64,000 nucleotides of DNA from Halochromatium sp. (GCA_010912705.1 POWB01000006.1:85854-149853); one strand, 5' to 3'; positions 48,715 through 58,902 are shown, numbered from the stretch's first letter. Numbers and translations are program-made. Notes: generated by a model from the sequence alone, not told the origin.

Positions 48715-49583
48715 GTGTGTTAGTTGATGCGTCGACGCGGGTGATCTGTCAAGGATTCACCGGCCGTCAAGGTAGCTTTCACAGCGAGCAGGCCATCGCC
48801 TATGGCACCCGTATGGTGGCAGGTGTCACACCGGGCAAGGGTGGCCAACGCCATCTCGGGCTGCCGGTTTTTGATACCGTGCATGCGGCGGTTCGCGAGA
48901 CTGGCGCCAATGCGACCATGATCTATGTGCCAGCGGCCTATGCGGCGGATGCGATCCTTGAGGCGGCCGATGCCGGCATCCATGTCATCGTCTGCATCAC
49001 TGAAGGGATTCCGGTGCTGGATATGCTTAAGGTCAAGGCCGCTCTCGCGCGTAGCGAGGCGGTATTGATTGGGCCAAATTGTCCGGGGATCATCACGCCC
49101 GGCGCCTGTAAGATCGGCATCATGCCGGGCGCTATCCATACGCCGGGACGCGTCGGCATTGTTTCCCGCTCGGGTACACTCACCTATGAGGCGGTTGAGC
49201 AAACCTCCGCCGAGGGCTTGGGCCAGAGCACCTGTATCGGCATTGGTGGTGATCCAATTCAGGGTCTTGACTTTGTTGATTGTCTGGCGATGTTCGAGAA
49301 TGATCCGGACACCGATGCCGTGCTGATGGTGGGTGAGATCGGCGGCAGTGCAGAGGAGGCTGCTGCGGTTTTCGTGCAGCGGCAGATGAGCAAGCCCGTC
49401 GTCGCCTATATTGCTGGCGTAACGGCGCCTGCTGGTAAGCGGATGGGCCATGCTGGCGCCATCGTGAGCGGCGGTGGCGGCACCGCGGAGGCGAAATATT
49501 CGGCGCTGCAGGCGGCTGGTGTGCGGGTGGTGCGCTCGCCCGCGCTGCTAGGGCGCAGCCTCGCCGAGCAGTTACGGCGCTAG
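48711..49583 (+). CDS. sucD: succinyl-CoA synthetase alpha subunit
   Basis: A 290-residue partner of SucC. It starts with the CoA-binding region ([20 protein letters not shown]) and contains [19 protein letters not shown] and the phospho-histidine site [23 protein letters not shown] 48711 overlaps the end of sucC (ATGA), so the subunits are translationally coupled. A short hairpin follows within 50 bases of the stop. Confidence 0.97.
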   Translation: MSVLVDASTRVICQGFTGRQGSFHSEQAIAYGTRMVAGVTPGKGGQRHLGLPVFDTVHAAVRETGANATMIYVPAAYAADAILEAADAGIHVIVCITEGIPVLDMLKVKAALARSEAVLIGPNCPGIITPGACKIGIMPGAIHTPGRVGIVSRSGTLTYEAVEQTSAEGLGQSTCIGIGGDPIQGLDFVDCLAMFENDPDTDAVLMVGEIGGSAEEAAAVFVQRQMSKPVVAYIAGVTAPAGKRMGHAGAIVSGGGGTAEAKYSALQAAGVRVVRSPALLGRSLAEQLRR

Positions 49584-49631
49584 CGAAATTGGATCACGTT
49601 GGTCTAGTGTCGACAATGAGTCCTTGCAGAA

Positions 49632-49653
49632 TCCGGGATGGTCAAGCCCCGGA
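49632..49653. terminator. short hairpin after sucD, next to a TATACT box ahead of the PII gene
   Basis: TCCGGG and CCCGGA form a 6-pair stem with a 10-base loop, 49 bases after the sucD stop. TATACT at 49662-49667 resembles a -10 box and lies about 40 bases before the PII start. The terminator lacks a U-run, so this is tentative. Confidence 0.4.
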
Positions 49654-49693
49654 CAGACTCTTATACTCACTCGAAACCCAGCCGAGAGGTTGA

Positions 49694-50044
<351 letters not shown>

Positions 50045-50186
50045 GCCGCCCTGCTGAGTGGAGACAGCCTGATGAAGGCGCTGCTTCTCGGCTAGCGATA
50101 TTTGAGCTGAGACCGGCGATGTATAGCGGCCTCAGCCGAGCCTCTCATTCGCAGCCGGATTGGTCGCATGCAATAACAGCATGGGA

Positions 50187-51008
50187 TCAGTTCTCATCCA
50201 GACTCAGATAATCCCAAACGCGTCGGGCTAGGCTCACCTCGTCGGGCGCTGGCTCGTCATCGATAAAGCGGCCCGCCTCTCGGTTCATCACCAGCACGCG
50301 GCGAGCGTCGGCGGCGAGTTCTTCCTCGCCCAGTCTCTGATAGCCCTCGGCCATCAGCTCTAGCGCCTCTTCGACAGCAGTGGTGCGCTGGAAGCGCTCG
50401 ACAACATACTGAGCGCGGCCCACTGCCGCGACATAAGCGCCACGCTCCATGTAGTAGCGGGCGATATGCAGCTCTCCTTCGGCCAGATTATTACGTAGGT
50501 GTAACATGCGCTGGCGCGCATCTGCGGCATATTTGCTGTCAGGATAGAGGCGGACCAGCTCGGCGAAGTCGTTGAAGGCATCCAGCGCCGAGCCTGGATC
50601 GCGCTGAGCGGTATCGATGGGCACGAATCGGTCAAGGAAGCCGATGCTGCGGTTGTAGTTGACGATGCCCTTGAGATAGTAGGCATAGTCGACGAACGGA
50701 TTCTGCGGATAGAGCTTGATGAAGCGGTCCGCGGCAGCGATCGCCTGCTCGGGCTCGTCGCCCTTATAGTAGGCGTAGGCGATATCCAGCTGACCCTGCA
50801 TGGCGTAGCGGCCGAAGGGGTAGCGGGCCTCGAGCTTCTTGTACAGCTCGATCGCGCGTTTGTAGTTGGCGGCGTCGAGCTCGCGCGCCGCCTTGTTGTA
50901 GAGCTCATTGGCCGACCAGCCCTCGGTCTCGTCGAATTCCTTGCCGATGATGCCGCAGCCACTGAGCATGGCAACGGCGATGAGGGTTATCACTAGGATG
51001 CGGATCAT
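50187..51008 (-). CDS. bamD: outer-membrane assembly lipoprotein BamD
   Basis: An essential lipoprotein of the BAM complex, 273 residues from ATG 51008. The signal ends in the lipobox MLSGCG. Five TPR-like units follow, among them YNKAARELDAANYKRAIELY, KLEARYPFGRYAMQGQLDIA and DAFNDFAELVRLYPDSKYA, matching BamD/ComL. The open frame runs to 51107 but the signal peptide fixes the start. It is divergent from rluD, the standard arrangement in gammaproteobacteria. Confidence 0.95.
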   Translation of the reverse strand: MIRILVITLIAVAMLSGCGIIGKEFDETEGWSANELYNKAARELDAANYKRAIELYKKLEARYPFGRYAMQGQLDIAYAYYKGDEPEQAIAAADRFIKLYPQNPFVDYAYYLKGIVNYNRSIGFLDRFVPIDTAQRDPGSALDAFNDFAELVRLYPDSKYAADARQRMLHLRNNLAEGELHIARYYMERGAYVAAVGRAQYVVERFQRTTAVEEALELMAEGYQRLGEEELAADARRVLVMNREAGRFIDDEPAPDEVSLARRVWDYLSLDEN

Positions 51009-51078
51009 TGAGGAAGCCTGCCGAATAATCGCCGAGACCGTCGTCGGCGCTACAATCTCACCAGTATACTGAATCGTC

Positions 51079-52215
51079 GTGACTGTCACAGAGCAGGCCC
51101 AAGCCATCCATCGCCTCGCGCCGACCCGATCTGCGCCTGACCGACTCGAGTCCAGCCGGCTTGATGCCGACCGACTCGAGTCCAGCCGCCTCCAGCCGGC
51201 CCGACCTGAGTCGAGTCAGCTTGAGCCGACCCGGCTTGATCAGGCCCGGCGTGAGGAGGTTGAGACCCAGCTATTGCAGCTGCGGCCAGAGCACGCCGGT
51301 CGGCGACTAGACCAGGTGCTCGCAGAGCTGCTGCCCGCGTTCTCACGCAGTCGTTTGCAGGCATGGATCGAGCAAGGGCGAGTCTTGATCGACGGCCACA
51401 AGCCGCGGACGAAGGACCGCGTGCGTGGTGCGGAGCAGGTTCAGGTGCAGCCCTTGCTGGAGGCGAGCGGGGCCTGCTTGCCGCAGCCTATCCCGCTGCG
51501 CATCCTATTCGAGGACGAGCATCTGATCCTGATCGACAAGCCGGCGGGTCTGGTCGTGCATCCGGCGGCGGGACATCCGGATGGTACGCTGCAGAATGCA
51601 CTGCTTTATCATGATTCGCGCCTGGTCGAGCTGCCTCGTTGCGGTATCGTGCATCGCCTAGACAAGGAGACGACTGGCCTGATGGTGGTCGCGCGCAGCC
51701 TGCTCGCGCATCGCTCTTTGGTCGCTCAGCTCAAGATGCGGACGGTCAAACGCGACTATCGGGCGCTGGTGCTCGGAGCGCCACCTGCAGTTGGCCGCGT
51801 CGAGGCGCCGATTGGTCGGCATCCGACGCGACGAACGGCGATGGCGGTGGTGGCTGGTGGCCGACCGGCGGTAAGCGATTATTCGGTGCTGCTGCGCTAT
51901 CGTCGGCACAGCCTGCTGGCGGTGCAGCTGCAGACAGGACGCACGCATCAGATTCGTGTGCACATGGCGCATCTGCGCCATCCCTTAGTGGGTGATCCAC
52001 TCTATGGTGGCGGGGCACGCGCAGCGGCTGAAGCAGCAAGCCCCGAGCTGGCCGCGGCGCTGCGCAGCTTTCCGCGCCAAGCGCTGCATGCGATCGGACT
52101 CGGCTTGGTGCACCCGGCCAGCACTGAGCGGATGCACTGGCAGGTGCCGATGGCGCCTGATCTCGCGGCGCTCTGCGCGCTCTTGCAACAGGATGCTGAG
52201 GCTGGACCCCGATGA
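51079..52215 (+). CDS. rluD: 23S rRNA pseudouridine synthase RluD
   Basis: Makes pseudouridines 1911, 1915 and 1917 in helix 69 of 23S rRNA. The S4 domain is AGRRLDQVLAELLPAFSRSR, and the catalytic Asp sits in GIVHRLDKETTGLMVVARS. The first 70 residues before the S4 domain form a low-complexity tract built from 30-base repeats (RLDADRLESSRLQP), absent from usual RluD; the true start may be further in. GTG 51079 is the open-frame start. pgeF overlaps its stop. Confidence 0.9.
   Translation: MTVTEQAQAIHRLAPTRSAPDRLESSRLDADRLESSRLQPARPESSQLEPTRLDQARREEVETQLLQLRPEHAGRRLDQVLAELLPAFSRSRLQAWIEQGRVLIDGHKPRTKDRVRGAEQVQVQPLLEASGACLPQPIPLRILFEDEHLILIDKPAGLVVHPAAGHPDGTLQNALLYHDSRLVELPRCGIVHRLDKETTGLMVVARSLLAHRSLVAQLKMRTVKRDYRALVLGAPPAVGRVEAPIGRHPTRRTAMAVVAGGRPAVSDYSVLLRYRRHSLLAVQLQTGRTHQIRVHMAHLRHPLVGDPLYGGGARAAAEAASPELAAALRSFPRQALHAIGLGLVHPASTERMHWQVPMAPDLAALCALLQQDAEAGPR
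51141..51188. repeat. tandem repeat in the 5' extension of rluD
   Basis: CCGACTCGAGTCCAGCCG occurs at 51141-51158 and 51171-51188, a 30-base period, with degenerate copies after it. It encodes R-L-E-S-S-R-L type repeats. Confidence 0.85.
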
Positions 52216-52952
52216 GCCTATTCTTCCGACCTGACTGGACCGCACCGGCCGTGGTGCAGGCGCTCAGCACGACGCGCCAGGGTGGCGTCAGCAGCGGTGT
52301 CTATGCCAGCCTGAATCTGGCGAGCCATGTTGGCGATGATCCGGCTGCGGTGCAGCGCAACCGGGCGCTGCTCTATGAGCAGGCGCAGATACCGCTGGAG
52401 CCAACCTGGCTGAACCAGGTTCACGGTCCTGCTGTCTACGAGCATGGGGCTGCGCGGCCCTCAGGGCGCGATGCTGATGCCTCGGTGGCCTTTGGGCCGG
52501 GCGCCGTTTGCGCGGTGATGACGGCCGATTGCTTGCCTATCCTGCTCTGCGATCAGGCGGGTACTGTGGTCGCGGCGGCGCATGCCGGCTGGCGTGGCTT
52601 GGCGGCTGGAGTCATCGAGGCGACGGTGCAGCGGATGCGGCGACCAGCTGATCAGCTGCAGGCCTGGCTCGGACCCGCCATTGGGCCGGCGCAGTTTGAG
52701 GTCGGCGATGAGGTGCGTGCCCGCTTTTGCGCCCTCGACCCGGATGCGGCGGCAGCCTTCCGCCCGAATGCCGCCGGGCGTTGGCTCGCCGATCTGCCGA
52801 TGCTTGCGCGGCAGCGGCTGGCGCGACTTGGTGTAACCTCCGTTAGCGGCGGCGACCACTGCACCCTTGCCGACCGCGACCGCTTCTTCTCGTATCGACG
52901 CGATGGGGTCACCGGACGCATGGCGAGCCTGATTTGGCTGCAGTCGGGGTGA
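52212..52952 (+). CDS. pgeF: laccase-domain purine nucleosidase/peptidoglycan editing factor PgeF (YfiH)
   Basis: A 246-residue multicopper-like domain protein of the YfiH family, associated with correcting peptidoglycan precursors and with purine-nucleoside phosphorolysis. The metal-binding histidine and cysteine motifs are present: LNQVHGPAVYEH, TADCLPILLCDQ and AAHAGWRGLAAG, with GGDHCTLADRDRFFSYRRDG at the end. ATG 52212 overlaps the rluD stop by 4 bases, the conserved gene pair of gammaproteobacteria. Confidence 0.94.
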   Translation: MSLFFRPDWTAPAVVQALSTTRQGGVSSGVYASLNLASHVGDDPAAVQRNRALLYEQAQIPLEPTWLNQVHGPAVYEHGAARPSGRDADASVAFGPGAVCAVMTADCLPILLCDQAGTVVAAAHAGWRGLAAGVIEATVQRMRRPADQLQAWLGPAIGPAQFEVGDEVRARFCALDPDAAAAFRPNAAGRWLADLPMLARQRLARLGVTSVSGGDHCTLADRDRFFSYRRDGVTGRMASLIWLQSG

Positions 52953-53078
52953 GCTTCTAGCTCTAAATCCAAAGGCAGAGCCGCGGCAGTTTAGCTTGTC
53001 CATGCGCTGTTTGATTGATCTCAACACGCCCTGCCGCTACTCTCTATTAGTAAGATCTATCGTATCGATAAGCGCAAC

Positions 53079-55259
53079 ATGATGAGTATAGGACGCGTCT
53101 TCACCAGTATCCCTCAGGCAGGCCCGACCAAGCCCCGCCGACCTCTTCGCTGGCTGAGCCTTAACACCGGCGCGCGCCTTTGTGCTGCGCTGCTGATTGC
53201 GCTGATCACCTTTGGTGCGGTTGCGAAGACCCAAGAGGTCGGTCTCGCCGAGCTGTTCCCGGATGAGCGTCAAGCGCGCACCATGGTGGTCATCAACAAG
53301 GTGCTCGAGCGATTCCATTATCGCGACTTCCAGCTCAGCGACGCCTTCGCTGGGGAGGTCATCGAGAACTACTTCACTGACCTCGACCCTGGACGGCTGT
53401 TCTTCCTCGAGCGCGACGTTGAGCGCTTTGGACGCACCGCAGGACGCCTCGACGATGACCTCGCTAAGGGCAAGATCGATACCGCCTTCGATATCTTTCG
53501 CGTCTACCGCATGCGGGTCGACTCGCGCATTGATTACGCGCTCTCGCTGCTGCAGCAGCCGTTCGATTTCACCCGCAACGAGAGCTACCTGTTCAAGCGC
53601 GATGAGGCCGACTGGGCGACCAGCGAGGCCGAGCTGAACGAGATCTGGCGTAAGCGGGTGAAGAATGATTACCTACTCTTGAAGCTCTCTGAGAAGACTG
53701 ACACTGAGATTCGTGATCAGCTGCGTGAGCGCTACAGGGGCATCACACGGCGTATCCATCAATTTACCCCTGATGATGTCTACCAGGCCTTTGTGAACGC
53801 CTATACCCGCACGCTAGAACCGCATACCAGCTACATGTCGCCGAGCACCTCGGAAAACTTCGACATCAGCATGCGACTCTCGCTGGAGGGGATTGGTGCA
53901 GTGCTGCGGGCAGATAACGAGTACACGGTGATTCAGCGCACGATTCCGGGCGGGCCGGCTCGTCAATCGGGGCAGATCCAAACCGGAGATCGGATCCTTG
54001 GCGTTGGCCAGGGACTCGACGGCGAGATGGTCGATGTGGTCGGCTGGCGGCTGCAGGATGTGGTCGACAAGATCCGGGGTCCAAAAGGCTCAGTGGTTCG
54101 CTTGCAGACCCTGCCGAAGTCGGAGGCCTCTGGTGGTCGCATGCGCGAGATCTCATTGGTGCGTAACGAGATCAAGCTCGAAGATCAGGCCGCGCAGCAC
54201 TTTGTGATCGATGACCTCGAGAATGCCCCCTCGTTGCGGATCGGGGTCATTGAGGTCCCCGCCTTCTATCGTGATTTCCGTGCGGAGTCGGCTGGCAAGC
54301 GTGATTTTCGTAGCACCACGCGTGATGTTCGCGCGCTGATCAAGACGCTTAAGGCCGAGAATGTCGATGGACTCATCATTGATCTGCGTGGCAACGGCGG
54401 TGGCTCGCTCACCGAGGCCTTAGAGCTAACCGGGCTGTTCATCAAGGAGGGGCCCGTGGTCCAGGTGAAGGACTCCTTTGGTAAGGTTGAGGTCGAGGTC
54501 GACCCAGACCCGGCGATCGTCTACACCGGTCCACTCGCGGTCCTTGTCGATCGCAACAGTGCCTCGGCCTCGGAGATCTTTGCCGGTGCCATTCAAGACT
54601 ACGGGCGCGGCATCATCATCGGCGAGCCAACCTTTGGCAAGGGTACGGTGCAGACCCTGATTGATCTGGACCGCTATGTGCCAGGCGATGATACCGAGCT
54701 TGGACGTTTGCGCCTGACCATGGCAGAGTTTTATCGCATCAGCGGTGGCAGCACTCAGCTCAAGGGGGTCGAGCCCGATATCCAGTTTGAGCTTGGCTTG
54801 CAAGGCATCGACCACGGCGAGCGCTCGCTCGATAACGCGCTGCCCTGGGGAAAGATTCGACCGGCTCGGTTCACGCCGAAGAGCGATCTTGACATCGATA
54901 CCCTCAAGCAGCGTTCAGCACAGCGCATCATTCAGGACGATGGCTTCGAGATGCTCCTCTCTCAGGGTCGGGTGCTGAGCGAGATCGAAGCCCAGGATCA
55001 AGTATCACTGAGCGAGCGCGAGCGGCGCGCCGAATCGGATCGACGCGATCAGGTTCTGAAGGAGCAAAAGGCCGCCTTCTTGCGCATCCGCGGGATCGAG
55101 CCGGTGGACGAAGACGCCGATGAGATCGATGAGGATGCCCTCGAGAAGCAGCAAGAGGTGATCGATCGCATCCTGACCCAAGAAGCGGCTCGTATTCTGG
55201 CGGACATCATCCTGCTACAGGGCGCTGATCAGCGGCCGCGTGCGGCAATGCGAGACTAA
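53079..55259 (+). CDS. prc: carboxy-terminal (tail-specific) protease Prc
   Basis: A 726-residue periplasmic serine protease that trims PBP3 and degrades misfolded or ssrA-tagged proteins. A signal/anchor helix (ARLCAALLIALITFGAVAKT) leads to the DUF3340-type region (LEPHTSYMSPSTSENF), a PDZ domain (GPARQSGQIQTGDRILGVGQ) and the S41 core. The catalytic Ser lies in DRNSASASEIF and the Lys in EPTFGKGTVQ. The DUF3340 region at the C-terminus is also present. gshA starts 8 bases after its stop. Confidence 0.96.
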   Translation: MMSIGRVFTSIPQAGPTKPRRPLRWLSLNTGARLCAALLIALITFGAVAKTQEVGLAELFPDERQARTMVVINKVLERFHYRDFQLSDAFAGEVIENYFTDLDPGRLFFLERDVERFGRTAGRLDDDLAKGKIDTAFDIFRVYRMRVDSRIDYALSLLQQPFDFTRNESYLFKRDEADWATSEAELNEIWRKRVKNDYLLLKLSEKTDTEIRDQLRERYRGITRRIHQFTPDDVYQAFVNAYTRTLEPHTSYMSPSTSENFDISMRLSLEGIGAVLRADNEYTVIQRTIPGGPARQSGQIQTGDRILGVGQGLDGEMVDVVGWRLQDVVDKIRGPKGSVVRLQTLPKSEASGGRMREISLVRNEIKLEDQAAQHFVIDDLENAPSLRIGVIEVPAFYRDFRAESAGKRDFRSTTRDVRALIKTLKAENVDGLIIDLRGNGGGSLTEALELTGLFIKEGPVVQVKDSFGKVEVEVDPDPAIVYTGPLAVLVDRNSASASEIFAGAIQDYGRGIIIGEPTFGKGTVQTLIDLDRYVPGDDTELGRLRLTMAEFYRISGGSTQLKGVEPDIQFELGLQGIDHGERSLDNALPWGKIRPARFTPKSDLDIDTLKQRSAQRIIQDDGFEMLLSQGRVLSEIEAQDQVSLSERERRAESDRRDQVLKEQKAAFLRIRGIEPVDEDADEIDEDALEKQQEVIDRILTQEAARILADIILLQGADQRPRAAMRD

Positions 55260-55267
55260 TTCTTCTG

Positions 55268-56980
55268 ATGTCTGTACAACGCTTGTCTGCCGAGCTTCCT
55301 GCTCGGCGGCTGCAGGTTCTTGCCGATCCTGCAGTTCGCGCCTTGGCCACTCAGGGCCTCGTCGGGTTAGAGAAGGAAGCACTCAGAGTCAACCCCGATG
55401 GCTCTGTGGCGGCAACGCCGCACCCATCGGTGCTGGGCTCGGCCTTGACCCATCCACATATCACCACCGATTTTTCTGAAGCACTGATCGAATTGGTGAC
55501 ACCAGCCTTGCCTGATCTGCAGGCCGTGCTCGACTTCCTCCGCGATCTACATCTCTTCGTCGATCGGCAGATTGGTGAGGAGCGGCTCTGGGCGGCGAGC
55601 ATGCCTTGCTTGATCAACGGTGGTGCGAAGATCCCGCTGGCCCAGTATGGCAGCTCGAATGCGGCTCAGATGAAGACCGTCTATCGGCGCGGTCTCGGTA
55701 ATCGCTATGGCCGCGTGATGCAGATCATCGCGGGCGTGCATTTCAACTTTTCGCTGCCAGAGGGATTCTGGCCGCTGACTCAGTCTGAGCTAAGCACCGC
55801 GAGCGGATCTGAGCCTGCGACTAATGCGGATGCCGACCGCTCTGATCCGGCCTACGCGCTTAGGGTCCGAGATGCGTCCTATATGGGCATGGTGCGCAAT
55901 CTGCAGCGCCTAGGCTGGCTGGTGCCTTATCTGTTCGGTGCCTCGCCTGCGGTCTGCAAGAGCTTTGTCCAGGACCCGAAGACGGATCTTGAGTCGTTCG
56001 ATGCCAAGACCTTCTATTACCCCTTCGCAACCTCGTTGCGCATGGGCGATATCGGTTATCAGAACCGGCAAGAGGAGGGCACCGGCCTGAAGGCCAACTA
56101 CGACTCGCTCGATGCCTATACGCGCAGCCTCACCTGGGCGATTCGGACCCCCTGTCCGCACTACGAACCAATTGGGCGCAAGGTCAATGGTCGCTGGGAG
56201 CAGCTCAACGACCACGTGCTGCAGATCGAGAACGAGTACTACAGCACGGTACGCCCCAAACAGCTGACCGACTGGATGGAGTTCCCGACCCTAGCCTTGC
56301 GTCGACGCGGTATTCGCTATGTCGAGCTGCGCTCGGTGGATGTGAATCTCTATGAGCCGCTGGGTATCGAGCTTGAGCAGATGCGCTTCCTATCGCTGTT
56401 CATGCTCTATTGCCTGCTGCTGCCGAGTCCGACCATCTCGCCGCGCGAGCGGCGCTGGATCGATTCCAATGAGGTGCTGGCCGCGCACCGTGGGCGGGAG
56501 CCGGGGCTGATGCTGCAGCGCTCCGACGGCCCGATAGCGTTGCGCGCTTGGGGCCGGCAGGTGCTGGAGGCGATGGAGCCGCTAGCGGCGCTGTTAGACG
56601 AGGAGCTGGGCGGCCAGGCGACTGCCGCCCTGCAGGCACAGCAGTTCAAGATGGCCGAGCCGGAGGCGACGCCCTCGGCGCGCATCCTCGCCGAGATGCG
56701 GGCGCGGGGTGAGGGCTTTGCTGAGTTTGCACGCCGTCTGACCGAGCGTCATCGCGACGGCTTCAAACGGCTTGAGCTGGCCCCTGAGCGTCTCGCGCTG
56801 TTCCAACGCCTAGCCGATGAGTCGCGCCAACGACAGGCACAGATCGAAGCCGCTGATGATTGCGATTTCGATACCTTCTTGGCGCGCTACTTCGCCCAGA
56901 CCGAGGACCAGCCAGTGGCGCTAGGCTCGCCCTTTGCGGCAGCGCCAGCGTCGACTGCGTCAACTGGGGTGTCGGCCTAG
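55268..56980 (+). CDS. gshA: glutamate-cysteine ligase, E. coli type
   Basis: First enzyme of glutathione synthesis, 570 residues. The N-terminus GLVGLEKEALRVNPDGSVA and LGSALTHPHITTDFSEALIE match the ATP-dependent type 1 family. The substrate regions (PLAQYGSSNAAQMKTVYRRGL and the YSTVRPKQ segment) are in place. It is convergent with the SDR gene, overlapping by 4 bases. Its closeness to prc suggests a shared transcript. Length is slightly above the E. coli enzyme (518) because of a C-terminal addition. Confidence 0.95.
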   Translation: MSVQRLSAELPARRLQVLADPAVRALATQGLVGLEKEALRVNPDGSVAATPHPSVLGSALTHPHITTDFSEALIELVTPALPDLQAVLDFLRDLHLFVDRQIGEERLWAASMPCLINGGAKIPLAQYGSSNAAQMKTVYRRGLGNRYGRVMQIIAGVHFNFSLPEGFWPLTQSELSTASGSEPATNADADRSDPAYALRVRDASYMGMVRNLQRLGWLVPYLFGASPAVCKSFVQDPKTDLESFDAKTFYYPFATSLRMGDIGYQNRQEEGTGLKANYDSLDAYTRSLTWAIRTPCPHYEPIGRKVNGRWEQLNDHVLQIENEYYSTVRPKQLTDWMEFPTLALRRRGIRYVELRSVDVNLYEPLGIELEQMRFLSLFMLYCLLLPSPTISPRERRWIDSNEVLAAHRGREPGLMLQRSDGPIALRAWGRQVLEAMEPLAALLDEELGGQATAALQAQQFKMAEPEATPSARILAEMRARGEGFAEFARRLTERHRDGFKRLELAPERLALFQRLADESRQRQAQIEAADDCDFDTFLARYFAQTEDQPVALGSPFAAAPASTASTGVSA

Positions 56981-57825
56981 CCGCGGCCGCCGCGCGAGGT
57001 CTGGTATAGGACCCAGTCCATCGCGCGGCTTGGCAGTAGGCGGTGCAAGGCGCCGATCAGATGGGTCGGAAAGGTCACGTAATAGCGCGGTTTTGGATGC
57101 GGGCTCTCGAGTGCCTGCAGCAGCTTGTGCAACACCGCCTCGGGCGGCAGCGTAAAGGGTTGGGCGGCGCCCTCTTTGCGCAGCCGCTCCTCCATGCGCT
57201 GATAGGTCTCCCGGTACGGGCTGGTGCTGGGGTCGATATGGCGTTGATAGGCGCGGTAGGCGTTATCGCGAAAGCGGCTCAGGATCGGCCCGGGCTCGAT
57301 CAGGATCACCTCGATACCGCTGCCGCGCAGCTCCAGACGCAGGGTGTCGGTGAGACCCTCAAGCGCAAACTTGCTGGCAACATAGGCGCCACGGAACGGC
57401 AGCGCCGCAAAGCCGAGCACCGAGCTGTTCTGCAGGATGCGGCCCTGGCCCTGGTTGCGCATCAGCGGGATCACGCGTCGGGTCAGGTCGTGCCAGCCAA
57501 ACAGGTTGGTCTCGAACTGTGCGCGCAGTGTTTCGCGCGTCAGATCCTCGACCGCGCCAGGCTGACCATAGGCACCATTGTTGAACAAGGCATCCAGGCG
57601 TTGACCGGTCAGCGCCAGGGCGGCTTGCAGGCCGGCAGCGATACTGTCGGGGTCGTTCAGGTCGAGCTGCACCGCCTGCAGGCCCTGTGCCTGCAGGCGC
57701 TCGACATCGGCCGCTTGGCGGGCGGAGGCGATGACCTGCCAGCCGCGCTGGGCCAGCCCCAGTGCGCAGCTGAGGCCGATGCCACTCGAGCAACCGGTGA
57801 TCAGGATGCTGCGTTGATGTTCCAT
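56977..57825 (-). CDS. short-chain dehydrogenase/reductase (SDR) family oxidoreductase
   Basis: A 282-residue classical SDR. The cofactor motif is ITGCSSGIGLSCALGLAQRG (TGxxxGIG), NNGAYGQPGAVEDL carries the usual N-N-A-G-like strand, and the active-site Ser/Tyr/Lys are in SVLGFAALPFRGAYVASKFA (YVASK). It ends in a basic, Gly-rich tail. Cofactor and substrate are unknown. It faces a CobT-like gene 97 bases away and converges with gshA. Confidence 0.92.
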   Translation of the reverse strand: MEHQRSILITGCSSGIGLSCALGLAQRGWQVIASARQAADVERLQAQGLQAVQLDLNDPDSIAAGLQAALALTGQRLDALFNNGAYGQPGAVEDLTRETLRAQFETNLFGWHDLTRRVIPLMRNQGQGRILQNSSVLGFAALPFRGAYVASKFALEGLTDTLRLELRGSGIEVILIEPGPILSRFRDNAYRAYQRHIDPSTSPYRETYQRMEERLRKEGAAQPFTLPPEAVLHKLLQALESPHPKPRYYVTFPTHLIGALHRLLPSRAMDWVLYQTSRGGRG

Positions 57826-57921
57826 GATGTTGGGCTCCAGGATAGCGGGATCGGGTTGGCTGCAGATGGTGAGTGCGGTGGCCCCCTATGGTAGGCCAGA
57901 TGACCCCGAGATGGCGCCCGC

Positions 57922-58893
57922 ATGAGCCCTGATCCCCCTGGGCCGCAATGGTTGTGGGTTCCGGCCGCGCATCCCCAAGCGACTGCGACCCCGATGAGGC
58001 CATCGAGCAGGCGGCACCTGCTGATGCTGGCCGATCATGGTCTCGCACAGTCGCTACAGTATGATCGCCACTATGAAGATCCGTTACAAGACCATGACGG
58101 CTTGTCGGATCGCTGCGATGTCGTGACGCAATCATTGCTCGATCTTGGCCGCCATGATCCGGCAAGGATCGATCCTGCTGCGCAACGCTTTGATCTTGGC
58201 CCAGGCACGGCCGATAGCCGCCTAGGTGCGGCGATGGACGCGTATCAACTGGACTTAGCGCTGAGTGCCGGGCGGCATGCGGTTGAGCGCGCCAAGCTGG
58301 AGGGTATCCGCTTGATCCAGGCGCAAGGGGCTGGCGTCGGCGCTGGCATCACCAATCAGCTCTGGTGGCTGCTCTTCGGACGCTGGCCGGTGTCGTCAAT
58401 GGCGACCGATGCGGGACTGAGGTTGGCTTGTCGGCATCGGCGGACAGAGCGCGACCCGCTCGCGCTGGACGCTCGGGTCAGGGCGAGCGGGGTCGGCGGT
58501 GTGAGATCCCTGGTCACCGGCGTTGATCTGGGGCCTATCCTGCAGCGTCATGCGATGGCGCTATCCAATCCCTATCTGGCCTTGCGCCATCTGGGTGGTT
58601 TTGAGCATGCGGCGCTGGTTGGCTCGGCGCTGGCAGCGGCGCAGCTCGGGCTCCGCTGGCAGGGGCTTGGCGAGAGTGCGGCCATCGCCAGGCTGCTGGC
58701 CTTGTGCCTGAATCCATCGGTGGCGCCCTGGCTAGGGATGCAATCCCATGTCTGCGCTGGCTGCCAAATCCTGGAGCCCGCAAAGCAGGATGACGCCGAG
58801 GCCGTTTGCTTGCGGCAAGAAGACGGATCGGGCGCTGGGGGCGAGGCACAGTTGGATACAATACCTGCCCTAATTGGCTTGATGGAGAAGTGA
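57922..58893 (+). CDS. divergent CobT-like protein (NaMN:DMB phosphoribosyltransferase fold)
   Basis: A 323-residue protein I place with CobT, which attaches the lower base of cobalamin. Blocks in the correct order resemble CobT: LMLADHGL (CobT ...ADHGV), a helix-loop LIQAQGAGVGAGITNQ where CobT has LxGxGEMGIGNTT, ALRHLGGFEHAALVGSAL where CobT has GGFE(I/L)AxxAGA, and VAPWLGMQSH. The catalytic box RLGEGTGA of CobT appears as LRQEDGSGAG. Key motifs are altered (no GNTT; the Glu is shifted by one), so classical activity is doubtful. tex follows 10 bases on. No cobalamin gene is near. The SDR gene lies upstream, divergent. Confidence 0.68.
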   Translation: MSPDPPGPQWLWVPAAHPQATATPMRPSSRRHLLMLADHGLAQSLQYDRHYEDPLQDHDGLSDRCDVVTQSLLDLGRHDPARIDPAAQRFDLGPGTADSRLGAAMDAYQLDLALSAGRHAVERAKLEGIRLIQAQGAGVGAGITNQLWWLLFGRWPVSSMATDAGLRLACRHRRTERDPLALDARVRASGVGGVRSLVTGVDLGPILQRHAMALSNPYLALRHLGGFEHAALVGSALAAAQLGLRWQGLGESAAIARLLALCLNPSVAPWLGMQSHVCAGCQILEPAKQDDAEAVCLRQEDGSGAGGEAQLDTIPALIGLMEK

Positions 58894-58902
58894 AACAGGT
58901 TC

